From Paludibacter sp. (GTDB lineage: Bacteria > Bacteroidota > Bacteroidia > Bacteroidales > Paludibacteraceae), in the NCBI GenBank assembly GCA_024709185.1, contig JANJXE010000147.1, positions 1 through 18,217 of the forward strand: a DNA stretch of 18,217 nt. The letters run 5' to 3'. Positions within the stretch are counted from its first letter, which is position 1. Each line of letters begins with the position of its first letter. The notes under the pieces were generated by a model. It did no database searches and had not been told where the DNA came from. It saw only the letters and a list, made by a program, of their open reading frames with translations. This document shows, piece by piece, positions 8,757 through 15,537 of this stretch. A program made the translations under genes and the position numbers.

Positions 8757-8765
8757 AAAAAAAGG

Positions 8766-9221
8766 CTATACAGCCGACCCCGTATAAGGTTTGCACATCT
8801 TACCGCTTGCAGGTTTGAGTGCTTCAAAGGTGTATTTGAGTAACTTTCCATCAGCCGAGCTCCAGATTTCTTCCACACTTACCAGTGATTTTTCGAATAA
8901 AAATCCTTCTGCTGTCGGGTCCTCTGGTGTTAATCGCATAGCGTATTTGGCTGCCACTATTCCATCGTTATCTTCGATAGGCCGGGTATCTCCGGACTTA
9001 ACGAAGACCTCACACTCAAATGAATAAGCGTTTTTGGAATAGCACATATCCACTAAATCGCCACCTTCTGCCCTTGCTTCCCGCTTCTTTCCCTTGGTAG
9101 TGGAAAGTCGAGCACTGTCCTCCCGAACTTCGGGAAATGCAGTGTATGCAGGAGAAGCAGGCAAAGCACCATCAACATACGGTGCTACTTCTATTTTAGG
9201 TTTTCCCCACGATAAAGCCAT
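8766..9221 (-). CDS. major tail (tube) protein
   Basis: A 151-residue protein directly upstream of the chaperone genes and downstream of the tail terminator, the usual place for the tube subunit. It begins MALSWGKPKIEVAPYVDGALPA and is rich in beta-type segments separated by charged loops (for example SFECEVFVKSGDTRPIEDND and GFLFEKSLVSVEEIWSSADGK). This pattern of antiparallel strands with a conserved late strand (LLKYTFEALKP) fits the tube fold. The ATG at 9221-9219 lies 12 bp after the terminator gene stop, with an A/T-rich leader. There is no sheath gene beside it, which argues for a siphovirus tail. A tube protein is needed in many more copies than the chaperones that follow, which makes the tRNA-like element after it interesting. 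Confidence 0.75.
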   Translation of the reverse strand: MALSWGKPKIEVAPYVDGALPASPAYTAFPEVREDSARLSTTKGKKREARAEGGDLVDMCYSKNAYSFECEVFVKSGDTRPIEDNDGIVAAKYAMRLTPEDPTAEGFLFEKSLVSVEEIWSSADGKLLKYTFEALKPASGKMCKPYTGSAV

Positions 9222-9233
9222 AACTTCAAAATT

Positions 9234-9641
9234 TTAAAATGTCACGTAATCGAATCTCAACTTCACATTTACAAAGTGCTGGTCGGTTTCTTCTGCTTTG
9301 AAAGTCTGGATAAGTGAATCCAACGTAAAGCGATATCCTTCCTTTTTAAGGGATGAAATAACCCCCTGACACAACTCCTCAATATGATTGCATCGGGCGA
9401 TGTTTTTCACCTTGTTCTGACCTCCAAACTCAATGTCCGGAATGAAGATATTGATGTTCACAATCCCACGCTGGAACTGGCCATCAATACCTGTCAGAAA
9501 TGAGACAATCGCATCCTCCTGATGAGAGTTGAAAGGGCGCATTCCATCACGATAAATTCCGCCTGAAAGAGTTGATTTAAGCGGGCTATCCCTGATAAGC
9601 TGGAACACTTCCTTTTCAAATGTACTTCCGGTCTTTTTCAT
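9234..9641 (-). CDS. tail terminator protein
   Basis: A 135-residue protein whose start overlaps the upstream tail-completion gene by four bases (ATGA) and whose product precedes the tube protein. In siphoviruses the gene between the gp10-like protein and the tube usually encodes the terminator that caps the growing tube (lambda gpU type). It has an N-terminal helix (EKEVFQLIRDSPL), a strand with GGIYRDGMRPFNSHQEDAIVS, then a strand segment FQRGIVNINIFIPDI, a helical stretch (HIEELCQGVISSLKKEG) and a closing strand (HFVNVKLRFDYVTF). That alpha/beta order fits the terminator fold. I recognise it by position and this pattern, not by a named family. Confidence 0.65.
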   Translation of the reverse strand: MKKTGSTFEKEVFQLIRDSPLKSTLSGGIYRDGMRPFNSHQEDAIVSFLTGIDGQFQRGIVNINIFIPDIEFGGQNKVKNIARCNHIEELCQGVISSLKKEGYRFTLDSLIQTFKAEETDQHFVNVKLRFDYVTF

Positions 9642-10081
9642 TGCACTTTGAATCCTAACTGCCGTAATAATTTGGGCACTAACTCCTCTGCCAGTAATTC
9701 TGATTTTTTGAGGACATTGCGTCTGGTCTCAACATAAGCAGCGTAATTCATTCCGGCAACAACTATCAAAACCAATCCTTTTTGGTTGTTGGCAATCAGG
9801 CTTTTCAGGAAATTCTGTCCCTCTCTTACACCATCATCACCATCTTTTTCCTGATGAAAGCCTGACCTGCTAACAACTCTTCCCTCTTTGAGTATCATAT
9901 ATCCGATAGAGCTTCGTAAATTACCTGTCTGATCTATGTAGCCGGGATTTAGTTTTGCTTCCCGAACACAAAGGACACCTGCATATTCAAGCATATAAAT
10001 GAGTTTGGCCTCCCGTTCTTTCAGACGTTTGGCTAAATACTCATCAATGAGAGTTTGTGGTGTTTTCTGTTGAATTGGCAT
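9638..10081 (-). CDS. HK97 gp10-like tail-completion / neck protein
   Basis: A protein of 147 residues from the ATG at 10081-10079; the frame also offers GTG at 10084, which would overlap the upstream stop more (GTGATG). I prefer the ATG, which overlaps the upstream TGA by one base. Family markers: YIDQTGNLRSSIGYMI near residues 48-63 corresponds to the typical 'tGnLRsSI' motif. The segment VAGMNYAAYVETRRN near residues 110-123 corresponds to the 'YA.yVE' motif. The C-terminus is a helix (KKSELLAEELVPKLLRQL). Such proteins sit at the head-tail interface and complete or attach the tail. Between the helix and the second motif it has an acidic loop (KDGDDGVREG). Confidence 0.82.
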   Translation of the reverse strand: MPIQQKTPQTLIDEYLAKRLKEREAKLIYMLEYAGVLCVREAKLNPGYIDQTGNLRSSIGYMILKEGRVVSRSGFHQEKDGDDGVREGQNFLKSLIANNQKGLVLIVVAGMNYAAYVETRRNVLKKSELLAEELVPKLLRQLGFKVQ

Positions 10082-10389
10082 CACACGGTAATTTTCACCC
10101 GCTTAACGGATTCCAACACTTCAAGACTTAATACCTGCTTTTCACAAACCAGCTCATTACGAGAGTTGGAAAGTTGAATGAAATCTGCTTTGAACGACAT
10201 ATCCTTCAGGGTGATGGTAAAGGATGATTCCTGAAACTCTCCACCCACGTAAACCCCCTTGTTAGAAAGCGTATTGGCAGCATACTGACAGGTGATATAT
10301 TCTCCCCATGTCTTTACTGCTGCAATGGGTTCTCCATTTTCGTTGATACCACCTTTGGTTTGATACATCGCCCGAACAAATCCTTTCAT
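10081..10389 (-). CDS. head closure / stopper-like protein
   Basis: A 102-residue protein one base after the connector gene stop. It starts MKGFVRAMYQTKGGINENGE and is beta-rich: EYITCQYAANTLSNKGVY, then SFTITLKDMSFKADFIQLSN, then LVCEKQVLSLEVLESVKRVKITV. Small beta-barrel proteins in this place, after the connector/adaptor and before the gp10-like protein, usually act as the head-closure ring (SPP1 gp16 type) that seals the portal channel. No family-specific motif is visible, so this is mainly from order, length and strand pattern. Confidence 0.55.
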   Translation of the reverse strand: MKGFVRAMYQTKGGINENGEPIAAVKTWGEYITCQYAANTLSNKGVYVGGEFQESSFTITLKDMSFKADFIQLSNSRNELVCEKQVLSLEVLESVKRVKITV

Positions 10390-10390
10390 A

Positions 10391-10696
10391 CTACCAAATG
10401 TTTGAATAATCCCTGATAGTTGGTTGAGTAATATCCTCTAAGCCCAGTTCACGGCTTAGAGATGAATAGTAGAGTTTTATAGCATCCAAATTCCATGTCA
10501 TAGATACACCTCCCTCTGAAACAGATGCCTGAACTGGCAGCCAAGTGCCCAGACTCCGATGAATCGCTCGCTTCGTTTCATCAACACACACATCGGAATC
10601 CGGGACCAGGCTGTTCTCAACAACTATCAAATCAACCAACGAATCTCCAACCTCAAATTTTGAAAGAGCTATTTGCAGGTATTGCCTTGTAGTCAT
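10391..10696 (-). CDS. head-tail connector (adaptor) protein
   Basis: A 101-residue mainly helical protein immediately after the capsid gene (3 bp gap). Helices: TTRQYLQIALSKF, VDETKRAIHRSLGTWL, and a segment VSMTWNLDAIKLYYSSLSRELGL. Small helical proteins just after the major capsid protein are commonly the adaptor ring that docks to the portal (HK97 gp6 / SPP1 gp15 type). The 'TTRQYLQIAL' start suits this. No Shine-Dalgarno sequence is visible. It could instead be another small structural protein; confidence comes from position. Confidence 0.55.
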   Translation of the reverse strand: MTTRQYLQIALSKFEVGDSLVDLIVVENSLVPDSDVCVDETKRAIHRSLGTWLPVQASVSEGGVSMTWNLDAIKLYYSSLSRELGLEDITQPTIRDYSNIW

Positions 10697-10699
10697 AGA

Positions 10700-11788
10700 T
10701 TAATCCACATTCAGAATGTAAACCTTATCGATGGCTTCAAATGCCGGGAAAGCATTCAGCTCAACAGCCGTGAATTCTGCCCACGGGTCGTTCTCCTGCC
10801 ATTTGCTGAGTAATGCTCGGTTATAAACGGCATAGTTTACATGCTGAACGGGCTGCATCTGTTCCAGACAAACAGCGTTTTTGATTACTCCCAGCTTACC
10901 CGATGGAATGAAAGAAATGTTTCCTTCCTGCCATGGGCGGAGCGTATTGATGATGCCATCCTTTTCGATACCTATCACTTCATCTACCAGCTCGATAGGT
11001 GGAAGTAAGTTGGCCTGCAGGTACTCGTTAACCTTTGCAATAGTAGCAATTGCAGCACCTTTTTGCAATTGATTGAAAGAGATTAAGCTATCAATCACTT
11101 CCTTGCTTTTAGCCAACTGCATGGCCTGAGTCATGCTCATCAGAATTTTTTCAAACGAGTGACCTTTCAGCCGGGCCTGAGTAACCACATTGGTAATGTC
11201 GGTAAGTGGAGTGGAAGTGAGTGGATTGCGCCACTTACGTTCAGCAGTGGTAGTAACAGAAAGTTTGTTTTCCAACGGCATCAACAGGTCTAAATCCTCT
11301 TTTAAGATGATACCGTCTGGGTTGTTATCAACCGTAAGCGAAATCTTTCCGGTTGAGATGGCCTGAAGAACCATAATGTCCAACCGTTTGTGTGGAGCAC
11401 TTCCGGCTTTCTTTACATCATCGAATAAGAAGTCCAATAGCTGGGCTTTCTTAGCTGCTTCATCCAGACTCGATGCCTGAAGAGCAAGGAAATCACGGTA
11501 ATCACCTTCACGCATGGAGAACTTCTGCTTAATGGCAGGAATTTCACCCTGATACTTGCTCATTTCAGAACGAGCCCTCAGAGGTGCTTCCGAAGAACGA
11601 TTGACAATCGAAGCGGCTGCTTCAATACGGCTTGCACCTACCACCGAAGTGAAGGTAAGCGTCTGTTGTGCCGGAGCCCAACCAAAGTATTTAGGATACC
11701 AGTTAGGAGCGAAACGGTCGAGACTATTGTCGATGATAGCCTGCAAACTGCTTGCATATACCCCGAAAATGGATTGTATTTTAGACAT
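10700..11788 (-). CDS. major capsid protein
   Basis: A 362-residue protein in the canonical position after scaffold and decoration genes and before the connectors. Its size suits a HK97-fold capsid subunit. It opens with SKIQSIFGVYASSLQAIIDNS, then WYPKYFGWAPAQQTLTF, which I read as a capsid-E type start. Around residues 80-150 is a helical spine-like stretch (EGDYRDFLALQASSLDEAAKKAQLL) and later a 'FIPSGKLGVIKNAVCLEQMQPV' strand region close to the C-terminus, typical of capsids of the lambda gpE-type class. The start is supported by AAGGAGG seven bases upstream of the ATG, a perfect Shine-Dalgarno sequence and the strongest in the operon. This fits the high copy number of a capsid protein. 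Confidence 0.85.
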   Translation of the reverse strand: MSKIQSIFGVYASSLQAIIDNSLDRFAPNWYPKYFGWAPAQQTLTFTSVVGASRIEAAASIVNRSSEAPLRARSEMSKYQGEIPAIKQKFSMREGDYRDFLALQASSLDEAAKKAQLLDFLFDDVKKAGSAPHKRLDIMVLQAISTGKISLTVDNNPDGIILKEDLDLLMPLENKLSVTTTAERKWRNPLTSTPLTDITNVVTQARLKGHSFEKILMSMTQAMQLAKSKEVIDSLISFNQLQKGAAIATIAKVNEYLQANLLPPIELVDEVIGIEKDGIINTLRPWQEGNISFIPSGKLGVIKNAVCLEQMQPVQHVNYAVYNRALLSKWQENDPWAEFTAVELNAFPAFEAIDKVYILNVD

Positions 11789-11795
11789 AGATTAT

Positions 11796-11802
11796 CCTCC
11801 TT
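11796..11802 (-). promoter_or_regulatory. perfect Shine-Dalgarno sequence of the capsid gene
   Basis: AAGGAGG lies seven bases before the capsid ATG, inside the 12-bp gap after the decoration gene and overlapping that gene's stop codon. The other genes of the operon mostly lack such a site, as expected for Bacteroidota, where the anti-SD is often occluded. It fixes the capsid start. Confidence 0.75.
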
Positions 11803-12373
11803 AATAAGATTGTGAGAAAATAATGAGAGGAAGTTTTGCCTGAATAGCATCGGGAACAGGCACAATTCTACGTGCATAAACAGTTCCCCGAAGTACTACG
11901 GCAACATCAGCAATTCCATTAGAATCAATGATAACATCCTCGTAAAGTAAGCCTTTGAGTTGGGTGTAACCCTCATCGTTTACATACAAAGCATCACCAG
12001 CCGAAAGAGCAACTCCCAGCGTTGCAGAGAGTTTCACCACATCGTAATCCTGACTGGTAGTGTTGATTTCAGTGATGTTTTGTGATCCGGATGCTGTACT
12101 CGAAGTGAGAGCCATACCAACTTTGAGCTTGTGACCTTTGATTACTTTGTAATCAGTAGCAGAAGCGGTTGCACTAGCCTGCATTACTGCAAATTTGCCA
12201 ACCTTTGCTTTGCGTGTCGTATCGTCAAAACCGATTGGAATTCCGGCAGGAATAACAGTACCTTCGGTGCCAAATGCTGAATCATGCAGCAAATAACCAC
12301 CTTGGGCAACCTGAGTGTTTTTACTCTGCCAAATAGGAATTCCAGCCCGTGCATATTCTTTTTTAATCTGCAT
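11801..12373 (-). CDS. head decoration / head-fibre-like protein
   Basis: A 190-residue protein between the scaffold and capsid genes. Decoration proteins are often encoded there. Visible features: N-terminal IKKEYARAGIPIWQSKNTQV, a TVIPAGIPIGFDDTTRKAKV loop, an alanine- and threonine-rich middle, and then YTQLKGLLYEDVIIDSNGIA with VVLRGTVYARRI near residues 140-170. The order 'iPaG.pig ... G.LyeDv ... VlRG.Vy..ri' matches small beta-barrel decoration proteins (lambda D-like trimeric type). I would call it decoration or head-fibre protein; its exact attachment is unknown. Confidence 0.6.
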   Translation of the reverse strand: MQIKKEYARAGIPIWQSKNTQVAQGGYLLHDSAFGTEGTVIPAGIPIGFDDTTRKAKVGKFAVMQASATASATDYKVIKGHKLKVGMALTSSTASGSQNITEINTTSQDYDVVKLSATLGVALSAGDALYVNDEGYTQLKGLLYEDVIIDSNGIADVAVVLRGTVYARRIVPVPDAIQAKLPLIIFSQSY

Positions 12374-12408
12374 AGCTTAAATTTCAAAAGTGAATAAATG
12401 ATTGATTG

Positions 12409-13083
12409 TTATTCCTGTCGGGTGCCTGCCCATGCTTTGATGTCGGCAGTAACCGATTCCTGAGAAACAGTCCCTGCAGGAATGCCAGGGCGGGGGAAGC
12501 TTCCCAATCCGGAGTTTGCAGCCTCCTGCGTAAATGCTTCAAGATTTTGCTCGGTTTCAGAAATAAAAGAATTGAACTCCTCCTCATTCTGAAATTGCAT
12601 CTTTGAAAAACTGCTCATTACAGTTTTCTTAAATGCTTCCGGAGCTGCTTTGAGTTTACGCTCGAGAGTTTGCTTACGTGAATCGGCGATTTTTCCGTTC
12701 TCAAGAAGTGAGATTTTCTCCTGAAGGGGTTGTACGGCAGCCTGAATGGATTGTTTGATAATTTCGGCTACTTCGTCAGGAGTTTCTTGTTTGGGGGTGT
12801 CGGTTTTGTGAGATTCTGATTGGTTTTTCTTGTCAACAAAATCATACTTCGAGCGAAGTGTGCCCTCAAAGGTTTTGTTGGCATTGGAAACTTCCGAATC
12901 AACCTCACGTCTCCATTCTTTAATAAAATCAGTAACTTTCTCGACTGTCAGTTTGTCGATGAGTGCCTGTGCTTCGGATTCATCAGCAACCTGTAACGCC
13001 AGTGAGCGTGCCAACTGCTGTAATCCGTCTTTTCGTGCCTGTGTGAATTTATTAGTCAACAGCGCTAAAATCTTCTCGTTCAT
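12409..13083 (-). CDS. scaffolding protein
   Basis: A 224-residue, highly charged, mostly helical protein, first gene of the structural operon. Residues 1-80 are helical (ILALLTNKFTQARKDGLQQL). The middle (~85-150) is Lys/Glu/Gln-rich with coiled-coil character (KQETPDEVAEIIKQSIQAAV). The later part (~165-195) continues FNSFISETEQNLEAFTQEA and ends in a glycine/proline-rich tail (SGLGSFPRPGIPAGTV). Composition, length and place before decoration and capsid genes match gp20-type scaffolds that direct capsid assembly and are then removed. No protease catalytic motif is visible, so I do not call it a protease-scaffold fusion. Confidence 0.68.
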   Translation of the reverse strand: MNEKILALLTNKFTQARKDGLQQLARSLALQVADESEAQALIDKLTVEKVTDFIKEWRREVDSEVSNANKTFEGTLRSKYDFVDKKNQSESHKTDTPKQETPDEVAEIIKQSIQAAVQPLQEKISLLENGKIADSRKQTLERKLKAAPEAFKKTVMSSFSKMQFQNEEEFNSFISETEQNLEAFTQEAANSGLGSFPRPGIPAGTVSQESVTADIKAWAGTRQE

Positions 13084-13120
13084 GGATACTTAATTAAGTA
13101 TTTTAATAAATTCTTTCAGA

Positions 13121-13128
13121 CAAAAATA
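13121..13128 (-). promoter_or_regulatory. possible -7 box of the structural operon
   Basis: TATTTTTG on the coding strand fits the Bacteroidota -7 consensus TAnnTTTG. TTTA rather than TTTG sits 21 bases upstream, so the -33 match is incomplete. It overlaps the T-rich tail of the hairpin at 13130-13164, so promoter and terminator readings compete. The scaffold ATG follows about 37 bases downstream. Confidence 0.4.
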
Positions 13129-13164
13129 AAACAGAAAATGCTTATCTGGTAAACACTTTCTGTT
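13121..13164 (-). terminator. hairpin with T-rich tail between the small-gene module and the scaffold gene
   Basis: AACAGAAA (13130-13137) and TTTCTGTT (13157-13164) pair, and the stem continues inward with two mismatches to TTA/TAA around a TCTGG loop. On the minus strand the hairpin is followed by TTATTTTTG, a T-rich tail. It would stop or attenuate transcription arriving from the small genes on the right before the scaffold gene. There is no T run on the other side, so the direction is leftward. Confidence 0.5.
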
Positions 13165-13233
13165 AATTAAATATAATCTCAATGATTTGATATTGAATGA
13201 GTTCCGTTGAATTATCCTGACATGATTAAAAGG

Positions 13234-13419
13234 TTAGATTTCAAACACGATTTCATCCTCACTTGACATCCAACTGCAATTGGAAAGGTGGAATCCGTTA
13301 TCGGAAAGGTAATTTTCAATCATGGTGCTTTCGTCGTCCTCTTCGGGCAAGATGATGTTTTGCAGGTGTGTTACCTTGCAACATGAATAATCCATAACTA
13401 CTGCATTGACTGTTTTCAT
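13234..13419 (-). CDS. small acidic protein of unknown function
   Basis: About 61 residues from the ATG at 13419-13417. A TTG nine bases further upstream would overlap the previous gene by four bases, but the ATG leaves a five-base gap and is more likely. The protein is acidic (ILPEEDDESTMIENYL) and contains three cysteines (SCCKV and NCSW). It is the last gene of the small-gene operon and lies before the hairpin that precedes the scaffold gene. I do not recognise a family. Its place suggests an accessory early or middle gene rather than a virion protein. Confidence 0.5.
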   Translation of the reverse strand: MKTVNAVVMDYSCCKVTHLQNIILPEEDDESTMIENYLSDNGFHLSNCSWMSSEDEIVFEI

Positions 13420-13424
13420 TGCTT

Positions 13425-13754
13425 TCAAAAATTATAATCGTAAAACTTCACTGGCTTATCACTCATTTTATACCTTCCATGACTGCCGGGCTTTCCCCAG
13501 CCGTTTTTGGTAAGAGTGATTGTTTCAAGTGGATAATCCGGATTACTTGTACACTCCCAACGTTGAGAATCGTTATCCTCGCAGTGGGCCGCAAAACCAC
13601 CCTGATGGAAAGTTTGAGGTGCTACCTTCAGCACCGCATCCATTTGTCTGATCAGAACTTTTTTCGAACTAATTACTTCCACAACTTCGTAAGGTTCTAC
13701 ATCTGTCCAAAGATGTAGGTTGCAGAACGGTTTGATGTCTGTATTCGTTTCCAT
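13425..13754 (-). CDS. small conserved phage-type protein of unknown function
   Basis: A 109-residue protein one base from the preceding gene. The segment LHLWTDVEPYEVVEVISSKKVLIR, the GGFAAHCEDND..QRW motif around residues 52-67 and the ending KFYDYNF recall a family of small phage and plasmid proteins that share a 'GGFxGHC...Q.W' core and a 'hefyDYNF' end. I recall this from memory and cannot search. The protein is probably beta-rich. No function is known to me. Confidence 0.6.
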   Translation of the reverse strand: METNTDIKPFCNLHLWTDVEPYEVVEVISSKKVLIRQMDAVLKVAPQTFHQGGFAAHCEDNDSQRWECTSNPDYPLETITLTKNGWGKPGSHGRYKMSDKPVKFYDYNF

Positions 13755-13755
13755 A

Positions 13756-14028
13756 TTACTTGATTTTTGATGCTTCAGTTACTATGTGTTGAGCTATTGT
13801 TAGTGGGTGAATGTAAATACAGCAAAGCCAGTACAAGTACTGGTATTTGCCGTTGTGTCCACCGATTTGACCTAGTTTCCGGTAATCTTCCTTTTCGAGT
13901 GCGTAATACATTGCTTTCTCGATGTAGTCCTGAACTTCGGGAACGGAGATGTACTTTTCAATCTGCATCTTAAAGCTCCGATTAATTGGTTTCATGTACC
14001 GCTTTTGAATTTGAGATAGTGTAATCAT
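13756..14028 (-). CDS. small protein of unknown function
   Basis: A 90-residue protein, basic at the N-terminus (ITLSQIQKRYMKPINRSFKM) and helical in the middle (EVQDYIEKAMYYALEKEDYRKL). The C-terminus carries GGHNGKYQYLYWLCCIYIHP, a hydrophobic Tyr/Trp/Cys-rich stretch. That stretch is not long or uniform enough for a confident membrane segment. It sits one base from the next gene, in the small-gene operon. I do not recognise the family. Confidence 0.55.
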   Translation of the reverse strand: MITLSQIQKRYMKPINRSFKMQIEKYISVPEVQDYIEKAMYYALEKEDYRKLGQIGGHNGKYQYLYWLCCIYIHPLTIAQHIVTEASKIK

Positions 14029-14040
14029 ACCGCCTTTTGT

Positions 14041-14448
14041 TTAGTTGATTGCTTTAGTTAATTGGCATTCTGGGAAAACACCCATTGTATCTCCATATTC
14101 AACTAAATACCAACGTTGGTTCATTAAATCCATTGGTGCATAAACTCCAGATTTGAATCCATCTTTGTATACTTTTTTGACTACACCGACTCTTTCTGCA
14201 ACAAAAACTTTGTCGTTATTTTTAATTTCCACCTCTTCAACTAAGTACATTGAAAGTTCTTCAACAGGAAAAGATAATAGTTGTTTTAATTCAGAGAACC
14301 AGAGGATTTCTCCATCCTGTGCTCCAGCAATTATTCCTTCGCCTATATAGGGATATTTGATTTTTTTGCCTTTCAATGAAATACCTATACTGTTTTCAAT
14401 TGACTTTAAGTTACTTTCTAATTTCGGTGATAATTTTGGAGTTTTCAT
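14041..14448 (-). CDS. small protein with a C-terminal SH3-like/KOW-like region
   Basis: A 135-residue protein. The N-terminal half (MKTPKLSPKLESNLKSIENS) is basic and helical, with an IGISLKGKKIKYPYIGEGII strand. The C-terminal half (~80-130) reads NNDKVFVAERVGVVKKVYKD, then RWYLVEYGDTMGVFPECQL, the pattern of a small SH3-like barrel with a 'fp..qL' end. Such domains occur in many phage accessory proteins without a known role. The composition is AT-rich. It lies 86 bp downstream of the next gene to the right; the gap holds only a 5-bp stem-loop with no T tail. Confidence 0.5.
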   Translation of the reverse strand: MKTPKLSPKLESNLKSIENSIGISLKGKKIKYPYIGEGIIAGAQDGEILWFSELKQLLSFPVEELSMYLVEEVEIKNNDKVFVAERVGVVKKVYKDGFKSGVYAPMDLMNQRWYLVEYGDTMGVFPECQLTKAIN

Positions 14449-14534
14449 AACTGTTACTTTAATTGATTTTTGATAATTCTATTAAAATGTGATTAGCTAC
14501 TGTTAGCTGGAAATTTTATAGTTAGAGCGAAATT

Positions 14535-14768
14535 TTAAAGACTATACTTCTGTTTGATGATTTGTATTGCTTCTTGCTTGATTGCTTCTGTATTGAGCTG
14601 TAATGACTGGTAGAAGCTTTCTTTTCCGGTTAATGATTCCTGGGCTATCTGAAGAATTCGTCTTTCATCTGCGGTTAGTCCTATCCGAAATGTTTTGAAG
14701 ATTTTCAATGCTCCGGCTAAATCACCGGAGCTGAATAATGAGAGGGCTTTGTTTGTTTTGGAATGCAT
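14535..14768 (-). CDS. small helical protein of unknown function
   Basis: A 77-residue helical protein (KTNKALSLFSSGDLAGALKI, TADERRILQIAQESL, IKQEAIQIIKQKYSL), consistent with one TPR-like hairpin: the N-terminal 'A..lf.sGdl.gALkifk' has the TPR spacing. Its upstream region contains one of the two copies of the shared control module, with TAAGTTTG and TTG at the correct spacing. It is therefore likely the first gene of the small-gene operon running to 13234. Function unknown. Confidence 0.55.
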   Translation of the reverse strand: MHSKTNKALSLFSSGDLAGALKIFKTFRIGLTADERRILQIAQESLTGKESFYQSLQLNTEAIKQEAIQIIKQKYSL

Positions 14769-14794
14769 AACTTTCTAATAATTAGTGTTTTAAT

Positions 14795-14877
14795 TATGAT
14801 ACAAACTTACAAAGGATTGGAAATATTTGCAAGCAGCTAAACACACACAACTAACTGATTTATATTTGTTTAACTAA
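14795..14877 (-). promoter_or_regulatory. control module, copy A (promoter of the 14768 operon)
   Basis: On the minus strand, an upstream box (14877-14854, beginning TTAGTTAAACAA and ending TAAATCAGT) is followed by 43 bases and then GTAAGTTTGTATCATA (14810-14795). The -7 box is TAAGTTTG (14809-14802). A TTG sits 20 bases upstream of it, giving good Bacteroidota spacing. Copy B (15420-15502) shares the box with one mismatch, the same spacer length and the 16-base segment exactly. Confidence 0.6.
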
Positions 14878-14888
14878 TTATTTTGCAC

Positions 14889-14916
14889 AAAAAAAGGGAG
14901 TGATTTATACCCCCTT
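14889..14916 (-). terminator. intrinsic terminator after the 15383-14937 gene
   Basis: On the minus strand AAGGGGG (14916-14910) pairs with CTCCCTT (14900-14894), with one G:T pair, around a nine-base loop. A run of T residues (complement of the A run 14889-14895) follows. It ends the 148-residue gene 20 bases after its stop and isolates it from the next promoter. Confidence 0.75.
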
Positions 14917-14936
14917 CTTAACTCTCAAAATTTTGA

Positions 14937-15383
14937 TTACTTTGATATTAACAGCTCACATGCTTCGTTTAGTTTTGAACTGTTGGCTTTCCAAAAGTCG
15001 TTTATCAGTGTTTCAAAATTGGTTGCTTCGTTGACCTTGATGGTTTTATACTCTCCATCTACTGTTCGGTATGTGATTGAGGCATTTCCTTCTTTGAAGT
15101 TGGAGTTGAAAAAGCATTCCGGATGGAAGTTGATAATTTTAGTTCCAAAGCAGTAGTTCCGTAGGATTTCAGGTATACTTTCCAGTTTATTGAGATTACA
15201 TTTCGGTTCAAAACATAGTTCATATCCGTTGTTGTATGGTTTCATCTCGAATTCAAAACCTTCGATGTAACCCTGAGCCTCCATTTCGGAGAAAAAATCG
15301 TAAATAAGTTGGCCGGATCTTTCAACTGCTTTTTTGCTGATTGACTGTGCTGACAATAATGGATTGTTGAATAATGCTGTCAT
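14937..15383 (-). CDS. protein of unknown function in its own transcription unit
   Basis: A 148-residue protein. N-terminal helix (SAQSISKKAVERSGQLIYDF), then beta-rich YIEGFEFEMKPYNNGYELCF with CFEPKCNLNKLESIPEILRN, an aromatic middle (FHPECFFNSNFKEGNASITY), a strand segment TVDGEYKTIKVNEATNFETL, and a closing helix. It contains four cysteines but not in a clear zinc-finger spacing. It has its own copy of the control module and its own terminator. It is the gene nearest the divergent strand switch. No family recognised. Confidence 0.55.
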   Translation of the reverse strand: MTALFNNPLLSAQSISKKAVERSGQLIYDFFSEMEAQGYIEGFEFEMKPYNNGYELCFEPKCNLNKLESIPEILRNYCFGTKIINFHPECFFNSNFKEGNASITYRTVDGEYKTIKVNEATNFETLINDFWKANSSKLNEACELLISK

Positions 15384-15419
15384 AACTAATTGTTTTATAG
15401 ATGATTAATGAGTTATTAG

Positions 15420-15502
15420 TATGATACAAACTTACTAAGGGATTTGGAGAAATGCTATCTATCAAAGCAGACCAATAGACTGATTTATAATTGTTTAACT
15501 AA
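15420..15502 (-). promoter_or_regulatory. control module, copy B (promoter of the 15383 gene)
   Basis: Same layout as copy A: box at 15502-15479 (23 of 24 positions equal), 43-base spacer, and the 16-base segment GTAAGTTTGTATCATA at 15435-15420 with TAAGTTTG at 15434-15427. The -33 position here reads TAG, a poor match to TTG, which suggests that an activator bound at the box may be needed. Confidence 0.55.
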
Positions 15503-15537
15503 GCATAGCTGTAATATGAAAATATTTTTTACATTTC

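Noticed and set aside
8660..8878. Minus-strand open frame of 72 codons across the tube gene end and the tRNA-like element
   Set aside because: It overlaps the end of the tube gene in another frame and runs through the tRNA-like fold; no independent start signal or family.
13420..13428. TTG start for the small acidic gene, giving a four-base overlap with the previous gene
   Set aside because: An ATG nine bases downstream leaves a normal five-base gap; TTG starts are uncommon.
14495..14508. AGCTA/TAGCT stem-loop in the gap after the 77-residue gene
   Set aside because: Only five pairs and no T tail; not a convincing terminator or regulatory site.
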